NCBI GenBank assembly: GCA_009746045.1
Contig: RPFO01000104.1
Span: forward strand, 742,576 to 806,575
DNA length: 64,000 nucleotides
Direction of reading: 5' to 3'
DNA from: Mesostigma viride
Taxonomy: Eukaryota; Streptophyta; Mesostigmatophyceae; Mesostigmatales; Mesostigmataceae
Of this stretch, positions 39,212 through 49,219 are shown piece after piece. The translations under genes were made by a program, and so were the position numbers. Positions within the stretch are counted from its first letter, which is position 1, and each line of letters starts with the position of its first letter. Under the pieces are notes generated by a model. It made no database searches, was not told the origin of the DNA, and was given only the letters and a program-made list of their open reading frames with translations.

Positions 39212-40327
39212 CTAGTCCCCCTTCATGGAGCAGGGCCTCATGGAGGGGTTGGAGCCAGACGGGCCAGCTCGAAAACGCTGGGAGGGGTTGGCACCACGGA
39301 AGACCTTCTCCTTCTTCACGACTGGCTCCTCAGAGGTGGGGGGGGAGTCAGCAGGGCGCTTTCCCTTGAGGAAGTCGCTCTTGGGGACCTCCACAACGTC
39401 GTCATCGTCATCCTCCACCTCGATGACCTTGGGGGCCATCTTGGAAGGCGTGGTCTTCACCCTCCTGCAGGTGGGCTCCTCCTCCTCCTCCTCCTCCTCC
39501 TCCTCCTTGACCACAGCCTCCTGGGGCTGCTGCTCCTCCTCCTCCTCGGGATCCCGCTCGAACTGGTACCACGGGTCCTCCGCGTCGTCCAACGGCTCCT
39601 CGTCGTCCTCGTCCTTCTCAGACTCGAGGGCCCCCACCTCAGCGTCAGACTCGTCCTGGATTTCCTGGAGGCGCCTGCGTGCCTCCTCCTGGATCGCCTT
39701 CCTCCTCTCGTCCCTGTCCGCCTTCCTCACTTGCCACTTGAGTGGCATGTTGTAGCGAGGGTCGGACTCGCAGGGGTCCACGGGCCTGGGGATGTTCGGA
39801 GCAGTGAAGACGTTCTCCTCCTTGGAGAAGAAGCAATTGACGCAGAGCTCGCGCTTCCAGTTGGCGTTGGGGAAGAAAGCCCACGGAGCGGTCTCATCCC
39901 CGCACTCTGGGCACTCGGGGGGGAAAATCGGCTTGTGGTCGATCTCGTTGTTCTGCAAAGTGGGGCGGGCAGCACAAAAAATGACAAGGGGCAGTGCGTC
40001 TTGTTAGAATCCACAGGAGGAGTGCAAAAATGCAGCCAAAGTCAGCAAAAAACGCAAGGAAAAGAAGTTTACCTCGAGCATGTGCTCGCAGAGGATGCAT
40101 TCCGTGTGGTAGCCACCGATATCCTCGGGGACCTTGCGAAACTTGTCAATGGGGAGCAAGGTATTGCAACAAATGCAAATGGACAGCACTTCTGCGACTG
40201 GCTTGTTTTCCTTGTTCCTTTTTGCGAGAGCTGCGTCAAAAGCGTCGTGGAGCTTGTCTGTCATATCGTGGACTTTGACTCCATTGCCTGGGTAAGCGCG
40301 GACTGGGAAACGCTTAGTGCGGGCCAT
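39212..40327 (-). CDS. Two-zinc-ribbon protein with acidic tail, one intron, left-arm copy
   Basis: Exon 1 is 40,327-40,073, the intron 40,072-39,953 and exon 2 39,952-39,212. The intron begins GTAAAC and ends TTTGCAG, in phase 0. The zinc ribbons are CICC...CILC (exon 1) and CPEC...CVNC (exon 2). A long Glu/Asp-rich region and a Ser/Pro/Arg end follow. This arm has G7 at about 39,918 and an intact exon 2 frame, whereas the mirror copy has six. The start is preceded by GCCATAGCC (40,370-40,378 on the plus strand as GGCTATGGC). Acidic region plus zinc ribbons suggests a chromatin or transcription role. Confidence 0.65.
39953..40072 (-). other. Spliceosomal intron, 120 nt (left arm)
   Basis: Donor GTAAAC after CTCGAG, acceptor TTTGCAG before AACAAC. 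Splicing joins two zinc-ribbon exons in frame. Confidence 0.7.
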
Positions 40328-40369
40328 TGTGTTTTGGTGCTAAGGGGTTGGTTTTGCTGAGAGCTTTTT

Positions 40370-40378
40370 GGCTATGGC
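40370..40378 (-). promoter_or_regulatory. GCCATAGCC start-site motif
   Basis: 42 bases upstream of the ATG at 40,327. TATAAAA lies about 55 bases further upstream. The sequence after it (AAAAAGCTCTC) resembles that after the motif at 41,022. Confidence 0.5.
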
Positions 40379-40548
40379 GGTTTGGCTTGCAGAATGCCCT
40401 TGGATGCAAAGGGGGAAGTGTTTTATACCTTCCCCGTGGATGACGCATGGGACTTGTGAAAAATCCTGTGGTCGCCGCTGTGACAGGCTGGTAACGGCAA
40501 AACGGCCGTGGAAATCCACGCGGTGAAGGCCGCGGGCCGCGTGAATCC

Positions 40549-40747
40549 GCGGGAAATCTGATACGAAACCGCCTTTCCCGCGTCACGCCACGCTGGACTG
40601 GCATGTAACCGCCGTTTCCCGCGGCACTCCACGCTGGACAAGTTCAGAAAACCGCCGTTTCCCGCGTCACGCCACGCTGGCCTGGCATGTAACCGCCGTT
40701 TCCCGCGGCACGCCACGCTGGACCGGCACGTAACGGCCGTTTCCCGC
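40549..40747. promoter_or_regulatory. Array of E2F-type sites in a 41-bp tandem repeat
   Basis: TTTCCCGC occurs on the plus strand at 40,574, 40,615, 40,658, 40,699 and 40,740, and once on the minus strand at 40,549. The repeat unit is about 41-43 bases (TTTCCCGCGGCACGCCACGC). TTTCCCGC fits the E2F consensus TTTSSCGC exactly. The array lies between two divergent genes. Confidence 0.6.
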
Positions 40748-41021
40748 GGCACGCCACGCTAAAATCGTGAAGTAACCGCCACGCCAACTTGTCAGTCCCG
40801 AGCCGCGGCACGAGAAAACGGAGATCCCGAGATCTTCCAGCGGATTTTTTTGGCGTGATTCCATGTACGGCGTGCTGTCTCACGGGAAATCTCCTGCAAA
40901 ACGCCTGTTCAGGCCAATCGCACGGTCACAAATCGCCCAAAAACTTTGAGGCGGAGAAGGGTCTTCGAAGTGTATATGTGCCCAACCACCACGCCTCCAC
41001 GAGCACTCACCACTACACACC

Positions 41022-41030
41022 GCCATAGCC
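41022..41030 (+). promoter_or_regulatory. GCCATAGCC start-site motif
   Basis: 30 bases upstream of the ATG at 41,061, followed by AAGAAAGCTCAC. GTGTATATG lies about 50 bases before it. Confidence 0.5.
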
Positions 41031-41060
41031 AAGAAAGCTCACTACATCTCTCAGAACACG

Positions 41061-42284
41061 ATGCCTAGGGCTGGATCCGCTTCTAACTCTCATGGTAGCC
41101 ATGGCGTGAGGGGGGGAATGAGGCCTGTGCCTCGCCCATTTCCAAGGGAAGGAACTCGCGACAGGCCATACGACGCTGAGCAGGAGCAAGAGCCGGGTAA
41201 TGTTCCTTTTCCTGTCTTTTTCCGTCTTTTCCCGTGGAGAGCTGTCGTTTGCAAGTGGTTTTGCCCCCAAAAGCTCACCCCTTGTGTGGTTTTCCGTGGC
41301 TTATAAATTTGTTTTTTTTTCAATGCTTGCGTTTTTTTTTTTTGCTTTTTTGTTTTGCTTGCAGAAGAAAGCCGTGACGCCAAACGGCTGAAGGAGATGC
41401 CTATGAGGCAGAAGGTCTCCACTCCCGCCGGCCTCCGCGAACGCTCTTGGCAGGAGAAATACGAAGGGCTGTCCTGCAACGTCAAAAACGCTGTCGTCAT
41501 CAAGTTGCCGCAGTGCCCCTTCTGCCTGGCCCCCAGCAAGACGGGGAAGTACGCGAGGCTGGTCGCCCTCATCGACCATCCCCACATCCACGAGTGCAAC
41601 TGCGTGATGTGCCCCGAGTGCGTGGAGAAGATGAAGGCGTTCCATCTCACCAAGCCGAACGGCAAGACCACGAACATGAAGTGCCCCATGTGCAGCTGCG
41701 AAGTCCTGACGCACTACCACAAGTTCTACCAGATGGACCACGCCCTCAACGAGCTGGTGGCCTCCCTCCCCTACGGCTTCTGCGACTACGGCTGCGGGAT
41801 GTTCCTTCACAGGGAGGACGTCGACGAGCACTTCGCCACCTGCGAGAAGAACCGCTTCGAGTGCGGTTTCTCCGTCGACATCAAGAGGCAGGACGGCTCC
41901 AAGTCCAAGACGGGCTGTTCTTACACTGGCAGGAAGGCGGACGTGGAGGCTCACATGAAGAGGTGCGCCTACTACCACGAGGCCTGCGCTGTGCTGGAGC
42001 TGAAGGAGAAGGCCAAGCAGGCAGATGCTGTCAAGGAGCGCCTGATGAAGGAAGGCCACGGCGCCAGGGATGACTTGAGGATGCTCCTCGGCTTCACGGC
42101 TGAGGAGATGGACGATGTAATGGAGCGGCTGGTGGTGAAGGAGCTGGACCGCGTGGGGCGGCTCCCGTGTGCCAGCTCGCTACCTGATGGAGGCCAGGCG
42201 TTCCCAACAGATAGCGAGATACAGAACGCCTCGTTCCCAGTCCTTGATGCGTCACAGGGCGCCCAGTCTGCAAGGATAGTGTAG
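41061..42284 (+). CDS. RING/TRAF-type zinc-finger protein, one intron, left-arm copy
   Basis: Exon 1 is 41,061-41,196, the intron 41,197-41,364 (GTAATG...TTGCAG) and exon 2 41,365-42,284, about 351 residues. Exon 1 encodes an Arg/Pro-rich start (MPRAGSASNSHGSHG). Exon 2 holds a RING-like cluster (CPFC, HECNCVMCPEC, KCPMC) and then a TRAF-type finger (FCDYGCGMFLHREDVDEHF, C...H...C). RING plus TRAF fingers is the layout of SIAH/TRAF-like E3 ubiquitin ligases. A helical C-terminal half follows. With the F-box and OTU genes this is a third ubiquitin-linked product in the window. Confidence 0.7.
41197..41364 (+). other. Spliceosomal intron, 168 nt (left arm)
   Basis: Donor GTAATG, T-rich tract, acceptor GCTTGCAG. 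Splicing is in phase 1 and restores the frame. Confidence 0.7.
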
Positions 42285-43191
42285 GTGACAGATGCCAGCA
42301 TAAGATGTGCATGTTTTCAGCACTAGGCAGTTGGAGATAGGATGCCAGCATAGGATGTAGATGTTTGCCAGAATTAGGCCAGTAGATATGCGAATGCCTG
42401 CATAACACAACGATGTTTTTTTAATGACTTGGAAAAGATGTGAATGTTCTGGCCCAAACGTAAAAAATATCTAAGTGCCATAGTATATTTAAGTATCTGT
42501 AGTTAGGAACAGGCCACGTGGCAGCCACAAAGCCCGAGGGTAGCCAGCCGAATCTGTAGTACGAGATCCGACGGTTACGGAACGGACGGGTACGGACGGG
42601 TACGGACGGGTACGGACGGGTACGGACGAGTACGGACGGGTACGGCCAGTACGGAACGGACGCGGCACGCGGAATCCCGTGGACCACCACGAGGCCCCCG
42701 TGGGTCCCGGCGGTTTTTAGGTTCCAGGGTTAGTATTACGGGCGCCCGTAATACTAACCCTGGAACCTAAAAACCGCCGGGACCCACGGGGGCCTCGTGG
42801 TGGTCCACGGGATTCCGCGTGCCGCGTCCGTTCCGTACTGGCCGTACCCGTCCGTACCGTCCGTACCCGTCCGTACCCGTCCGTACCCGTCCGTTCCGTA
42901 ACCGTCGGATCTCGTACTACAGATTCGGCTGGCTACCCTCGGGCTTTGTGGCTGCCACGTGGCCTGTTCCTAACTACAGATACTTAAATATACTATGGCA
43001 CTTAGATATTTTTTACGTTTGGGCCAGAACATTCACATCTTTTCCAAGTCATTAAAAAAACATCGTTGTGTTATGCAGGCATTCGCATATCTACTGGCCT
43101 AATTCTGGCAAACATCTACATCCTATGCTGGCATCCTATCTCCAACTGCCTAGTGCTGAAAACATGCACATCTTATGCTGGCATCTGTCAC
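42285..43191. other. Palindrome centre, gene-free
   Basis: It contains the 3' regions of both RING/TRAF copies, a decamer array on each side (TACGGACGGG type, left 42,578-42,650; right 42,838-42,895) and the exact centre between 42,743 and 42,744 (ACGGGCGCCCGT). Confidence 0.85.
42578..42650. repeat. Decamer tandem repeat near palindrome centre
   Basis: GGACGGGTAC-type units, about seven in the left arm. The right arm has one unit fewer and a one-base contraction, the only non-homopolymer length difference between the arms. Confidence 0.8.
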
Positions 43192-44414
43192 CTACACTAT
43201 CCTTGCAGACTGGGCGCCCTGTGACGCATCAAGGACTGGGAACGAGGCGTTCTGTATCTCGCTATCTGTTGGGAACGCCTGGCCTCCATCAGGTAGCGAG
43301 CTGGCACACGGGAGCCGCCCCACGCGGTCCAGCTCCTTCACCACCAGCCGCTCCATTACATCGTCCATCTCCTCAGCCGTGAAGCCGAGGAGCATCCTCA
43401 AGTCATCCCTGGCGCCGTGGCCTTCCTTCATCAGGCGCTCCTTGACAGCATCTGCCTGCTTGGCCTTCTCCTTCAGCTCCAGCACAGCGCAGGCCTCGTG
43501 GTAGTAGGCGCACCTCTTCATGTGAGCCTCCACGTCCGCCTTCCTGCCAGTGTAAGAACAGCCCGTCTTGGACTTGGAGCCGTCCTGCCTCTTGATGTCG
43601 ACGGAGAAACCGCACTCGAAGCGGTTCTTCTCGCAGGTGGCGAAGTGCTCGTCGACGTCCTCCCTGTGAAGGAACATCCCGCAGCCGTAGTCGCAGAAGC
43701 CGTAGGGGAGGGAGGCCACCAGCTCGTTGAGGGCGTGGTCCATCTGGTAGAACTTGTGGTAGTGCGTCAGGACTTCGCAGCTGCACATGGGGCACTTCAT
43801 GTTCGTGGTCTTGCCGTTCGGCTTGGTGAGATGGAACGCCTTCATCTTCTCCACGCACTCGGGGCACATCACGCAGTTGCACTCGTGGATGTGGGGATGG
43901 TCGATGAGGGCGACCAGCCTCGCGTACTTCCCCGTCTTGCTGGGGGCCAGGCAGAAGGGGCACTGCGGCAACTTGATGACGACAGCGTTTTTGACGTTGC
44001 AGGACAGCCCTTCGTATTTCTCCTGCCAAGAGCGTTCGCGGAGGCCGGCGGGAGTGGAGACCTTCTGCCTCATAGGCATCTCCTTCAGCCGTTTGGCGTC
44101 ACGGCTTTCTTCTGCAAGCAAAACAAAAAAGCAAAAAAAAAAAACGCAAGCATTGAAAAAAAAACAAATTTATAAGCCACGGAAAACCACACAAGGGGTG
44201 AGCTTTTGGGGGCAAAACCACTTGCAAACGACAGCTCTCCACGGGAAAAGACGGAAAAAGACAGGAAAAGGAACATTACCCGGCTCTTGCTCCTGCTCAG
44301 CGTCGTATGGCCTGTCGCGAGTTCCTTCCCTTGGAAATGGGCGAGGCACAGGCCTCATTCCCCCCTCACGCCATGGCTACCATGAGAGTTAGAAGCGGAT
44401 CCAGCCCTAGGCAT
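43192..44414 (-). CDS. RING/TRAF-type zinc-finger protein, right-arm copy, one suspected frameshift
   Basis: Mirror of 41,061-42,284. Exon 1 is 44,414-44,280, the intron 44,279-44,112 and exon 2 44,111-43,192. Exon 2 translates identically to the left copy. Exon 1 has six C at about 44,360 where the left arm has seven G, which breaks the exon 1 frame. GCCATAGCC is on the coding strand at 44,445-44,453. Confidence 0.65.
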
Positions 44415-44727
44415 CGTGTTCTGAGAGATGTAGTGAGCTTTCTTGGCTATGGCGGTGTGTAGTGGTGAGTGCTCGTGGAGGCGTGGTGGTTGGGCACATA
44501 TACACTTCGAAGACCCTTCTCCGCCTCAAAGTTTTTGGGCGATTTGTGACCGTGCGATTGGCCTGAACAGGCGTTTTGCAGGAGATTTCCCGTGAGACAG
44601 CACGCCGTACATGGAATCACGCCAAAAAAATCCGCTGGAAGATCTCGGGATCTCCGTTTTCTCGTGCCGCGGCTCGGGACTGACAAGTTGGCGTGGCGGT
44701 TACTTCACGATTTTAGCGTGGCGTGCC

Positions 44728-44926
44728 GCGGGAAACGGCCGTTACGTGCCGGTCCAGCGTGGCGTGCCGCGGGAAACGGCGGTTACATGCCAGGCCAGCG
44801 TGGCGTGACGCGGGAAACGGCGGTTTTCTGAACTTGTCCAGCGTGGAGTGCCGCGGGAAACGGCGGTTACATGCCAGTCCAGCGTGGCGTGACGCGGGAA
44901 AGGCGGTTTCGTATCAGATTTCCCGC
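44728..44926. promoter_or_regulatory. Mirror copy of the E2F-type array
   Basis: GCGGGAAA words at about 41-base spacing, the inverse of 40,549-40,747, between the divergent mirror genes. Confidence 0.6.
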
Positions 44927-45147
44927 GGATTCACGCGGCCCGCGGCCTTCACCGCGTGGATTTCCACGGCCGTTTTGCCGTTACCAGCCTGTCACAGCGG
45001 CGACCACAGGATTTTTCACAAGTCCCATGCGTCATCCACGGGGAAGGTATAAAACACTTCCCCCTTTGCATCCAAGGGCATTCTGCAAGCCAAACCGCCA
45101 TAGCCAAAAAGCTCTCAGCAAAACCAACCCCTTAGCACCAAAACACA

Positions 45148-46262
45148 ATGGCCCGCACTAAGCGTTTCCCAGTCCGCGCTTACCCAGGCAATGGAGTCAA
45201 AGTCCACGATATGACAGACAAGCTCCACGACGCTTTTGACGCAGCTCTCGCAAAAAGGAACAAGGAAAACAAGCCAGTCGCAGAAGTGCTGTCCATTTGC
45301 ATTTGTTGCAATACCTTGCTCCCCATTGACAAGTTTCGCAAGGTCCCCGAGGATATCGGTGGCTACCACACGGAATGCATCCTCTGCGAGCACATGCTCG
45401 AGGTAAACTTCTTTTCCTTGCGTTTTTTGCTGACTTTGGCTGCATTTTTGCACTCCTCCTGTGGATTCTAACAAGACGCACTGCCCCTTGTCATTTTTTG
45501 TGCTGCCCGCCCCACTTTGCAGAACAACGAGATCGACCACAAGCCGATTTTCCCCCCGAGTGCCCAGAGTGCGGGGATGAGACCGCTCCGTGGGCTTTCT
45601 TCCCCAACGCCAACTGGAAGCGCGAGCTCTGCGTCAATTGCTTCTTCTCCAAGGAGGAGAACGTCTTCACTGCTCCGAACATCCCCAGGCCCGTGGACCC
45701 CTGCGAGTCCGACCCTCGCTACAACATGCCACTCAAGTGGCAAGTGAGGAAGGCGGACAGGGACGAGAGGAGGAAGGCGATCCAGGAGGAGGCACGCAGG
45801 CGCCTCCAGGAAATCCAGGACGAGTCTGACGCTGAGGTGGGGGCCCTCGAGTCTGAGAAGGACGAGGACGACGAGGAGCCGTTGGACGACGCGGAGGACC
45901 CGTGGTACCAGTTCGAGCGGGATCCCGAGGAGGAGGAGGAGCAGCAGCCCCAGGAGGCTGTGGTCAAGGAGGAGGAGGAGGAGGAGGAGGAGGAGGAGCC
46001 CACCTGCAGGAGGGTGAAGACCACGCCTTCCAAGATGGCCCCCAAGGTCATCGAGGTGGAGGATGACGATGACGACGTTGTGGAGGTCCCCAAGAGCGAC
46101 TTCCTCAAGGGAAAGCGCCCTGCTGACTCCCCCCCCACCTCTGAGGAGCCAGTCGTGAAGAAGGAGAAGGTCTTCCGTGGTGCCAACCCCTCCCAGCGTT
46201 TTCGAGCTGGCCCGTCTGGCTCCAACCCCTCCATGAGGCCCTGCTCCATGAAGGGGGACTAG
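45148..46262 (+). CDS. Two-zinc-ribbon protein with acidic tail, right-arm copy, one suspected frameshift
   Basis: Exon 1 is 45,148-45,402, the intron 45,403-45,522 and exon 2 45,523-46,262. It starts MARTKRFPVRAYPGNG. Six C at about 45,552 instead of seven breaks exon 2 near IFPPECPEC. Otherwise it translates like the left copy. GCCATAGCC at 45,097-45,105. Confidence 0.62.
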
Positions 46263-46808
46263 AGACAAGTCCCTAGGACTTTGTCATTTGTGATGTACAC
46301 TAGCACGCATGGTAGTCAGTATAGGGCAAGTCCCGTGGGACCTTGTGCATTTTCATATATTTACTCATGATTTTATTGAAATAATAAAAGTTTTTTGCAT
46401 GCAAACATTCACGAACAATGTGCTTATCAAGCCTTGCATGGATATATAATTTAATTACAATTTGGACAAGTACTTTGGCCTGTGCACTTAGGTAGCAGGC
46501 CCATACGCCTTAGTGTTTGGGACTTAGGCAATTTTCTCAAGTCCGGGACCGCCGAATTCAGACCCGCGCCTATACTGCACCGTACGACGCCAGAATATGG
46601 TACTTGCACCGTACGAATGCAGTATCACGCATCAGAATCGTATATAATGTACATTCTGAACTTGGAACGAATTGTAAGGGGGTGGCTGGCGGCCCACTTG
46701 GCAAATTGTCGAATTTTGGGGGTGGTAAACATATACAAAATGAATCAAAGGCGGCGTGCATGCGTGCAATTAATTAATTGATCAAGCAACGAGAAGAGAA
46801 GTGACACG
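46263..46808. other. Intergenic of right arm
   Basis: Mirror of 38,666-39,211: AATAAAAG after the zinc-ribbon gene, TATATAAT, and an AT-rich leader before the gene at 46,809. No gene seen. Confidence 0.4.
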
Positions 46809-47809
46809 ATGAACGATAGCCCAGGTGCGATGAAGGATAGCGATATTATGAAGGATAACGTGAGGCAGGCGAAGCGGCTGCCGATCGCCGCTCTATTTCA
46901 CGCTGTAGGAGATATACTCCAGGAGACAGTAGACGACATTTCGAAGAGAAACACTAGGGCCAAGGCCATCCAGGGGGGGCGGCAACACATGCCGACATCG
47001 TCTCCTCCTCCTCCTCGTCAGATGAGGATGACGAGGAGGAGGAGCGTGTTCAGACGCAGTTCGACGATGGCAAAATCGACAGGTTTACTGGAGTCAAGTT
47101 CGAAGCAGGCTCGCTTCACGTCAAGACCATGTTTTCAGATGCGACACAGGCATGGCTCCCTATGTCTAAAATCGATATTCAGTATGACGCGCGCATGCGC
47201 GATTTCCTCAAGAATTTCAGAGGGAGCCCTGGAAACGGCAATGGCAACAAGGTGACGGCCAAGATGGCGCGTGATTCATGGCGTGAGCACGTCCGGCATG
47301 AGGAGTGTCTCCAGGGACAGGAGGTGGTCGATGTGGGCGAGGAAGCCCCTCCCATGCAATGGGAGGTTGTGGTGAAGAAGGAGGAGGGATCCACTCCCTC
47401 CTCAAAGAGGGCAATGAAGTCCCCCCCGGTGGGACGACGCGTAAAGCTAACAAAGATCACGCCGAGCCCGGCGGACAGGTCATTCGCTATCAAGAAGACC
47501 CCCGTCCCTTCCCAGAAGACTGCAGCCGGTGCTGAGGAGAAGCCTGCACCCAGTGCTGGAAAGAAGACTGCACCCGCCAGCGAGGAGGAGAAGCCTGCAC
47601 CTGTCACTCCTGTGGAGGAGCCAGCAGCTGGGCAGGAGAAGCCAGCAGCTGGGCAGGGTTCAGGGAGCAAGCCTGTCCCTAGTAACGCTCAAGTTGCTGC
47701 TGGACTAGACACCCTGCAGAGGATGTTGAACCACATGGCGACTATGGGGTTCACACCCGCTCAAATCGCAGAGAGCATGGCCGCCCAGGCCGCCCAGAAG
47801 AAGACGTAG
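46809..47809 (+). CDS. Acidic/Lys-Ala-Pro-rich protein, right-arm copy, one suspected frameshift
   Basis: About 333 residues after one added base in the G7 run at about 46,973. N-terminal helical part (RLPIAALFHAVGDILQETVD), a Ser/Asp/Glu run, a conserved middle (MSKIDIQYDARMRDFLKNF), a Lys/Pro/Ala tail with EEKPAP repeats and a small helical end (QRMLNHMATMGFTPAQIAE) that has the look of a UBA domain. The middle resembles no family I know. A UBA-like end would fit the ubiquitin theme but is unproven. Confidence 0.55.
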
Positions 47810-48087
47810 ACATTTGGTGGCTTGACAGTTCATGAAGGACAGCTGTTTTTGAATAAATGAATAAAGCAATGGACACTGTTTGCATCATTGAGTCATTTCA
47901 TGGCATCACAATGTGTACTTGGATTTTATTATGAATAATAATGAATGGATTGCACACATGTCCATGCACCCCCACGGGATTGTGATGTTAGGCTGGCTAC
48001 TGTCACACCCTGGCCACTTGTGATGATTTTCCCGTGGATCCATGTGTCCCAGGTGCCCACCCTTGGGGTCACCTTGGGTTTTTGTAG

Positions 48088-49219
48088 GATGTTGTGTCTG
48101 GTTCGATAAGGGGCAGCAGACCGGCGCCGACTCCCGTCTGGGGGTCAGCAATGTTTTCTGATGAGCTGTTGTGGGTGATCTGTGGGGTTTCGCCTAAGGT
48201 CCTGAAGGTTGTACATACTTCTCAAGTTCTTAACTGAACACCTATGGGCTGCCACAGTTGGCCAACCTCTTGTACATGGGTAACACAACGAGCCTCCCGT
48301 GAAGGGATAGGGACTCATTGTAATTTGTTTGTGCTCCTGAGCCAGTATGGGTGCTATGTACATATAATAAGGAATCCAAGCTGACTGTCATGCCCAGCGG
48401 GTTGTGACTTGTAGTCTGGGGAGGATATCCAGTACCCATTGTGTGTGTTTGTATGTAGACTTGTGTGAGCTGCTACAGCTCAAGAAAAGAAAGGATTGGA
48501 GTTAACGCCAAGCGCATTGGCGTGATCCTGATTCGGCATATCTCTGCGATTCCAGCGGCACCGGAACGAGTTCATTCCGACGAGTATCAAGAAAGTTATG
48601 GCGTTCCGACTTCCCGGTCGCGCGCGAGCGCGAGCCGGCTGTTCTTCTAAGTCGGACGTGAATATTTGCCGACGACATATGGGGTCGACAGTAATTCCTG
48701 GGCTGACAGGAATTAGGTGCTGTACCTACGACGGTATTGGATTAATACGTCGTACGCAGGAAATAGGAACCTTAACCTGTGGTCTGTTGGTACCGCAGGC
48801 TTAGTCCTGGGCTTCTAGGTGCAGATGCAATAGTCACTGTGGACTGTGCTCTGTGGTCACTGTGCCTGTATGGCAGACCTACTGTATAGGAGCTGGGCGC
48901 TGTACAGGTAGTGAATACTGTACCGGGGGTGTTATTACTGAGCAGGCCTCCTAGGCTGCTCAGGACTAGCAAGCACAGTGCACAAGTATATAAACAATAG
49001 GCCAGTGCCAAATGGATATCTCTTGCGAGCCCGCCTCACGTGTTGTGCCTTGACTTGGCAAGCGCGTGTACAAGCCTCAAGTGTGTGAGCGCTGTAAACA
49101 TTATCCGATTTAACAAAGCTCCGTTTCCAACCATATTCACACATTGCTGCATTGCAACCATATCCTTCACATTGCGTGTGCGAAGAACGTTAACTCTAGT
49201 AGCTGCAGGCGCCGCTGCT
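48088..49219. other. Host-like sequence right of the palindrome
   Basis: No convincing gene. LTR-like features: CATATAATAAGG near 48,365 and AAGTATATAAACAATAGG near 48,985, with moderate GC and no coding bias. It may include solo-LTR remnants, but no paired end was found. Confidence 0.35.

Larger units (their letters stand above)
37388..42743 (+). repeat. Left arm of giant palindrome
   Basis: 5,356 bases, inversely repeated at 42,744-48,087 with no spacer. The outer edge is at CTACAAAAACCCAAGGTG. It carries three genes whose mirror copies are in the other arm. Confidence 0.95.
42744..48087 (-). repeat. Right arm of giant palindrome
   Basis: 5,344 bases, inverse copy of 37,388-42,743. Pairing ends after TTTTTGTAG at 48,087, beyond which the sequence is unrelated to the left flank. 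Confidence 0.95.

Noticed and set aside
39206-40360. Leu-rich plus-strand frame of 384 codons (and its mirror)
   Set aside because: Antisense of the Glu/Asp codons of the zinc-ribbon gene, which has matching splice sites and Cys motifs.
42819-43055. Frame with repeated RTRPYPSVPV
   Set aside because: Produced by the decamer array at the palindrome centre; present in both arms only because of the inversion.
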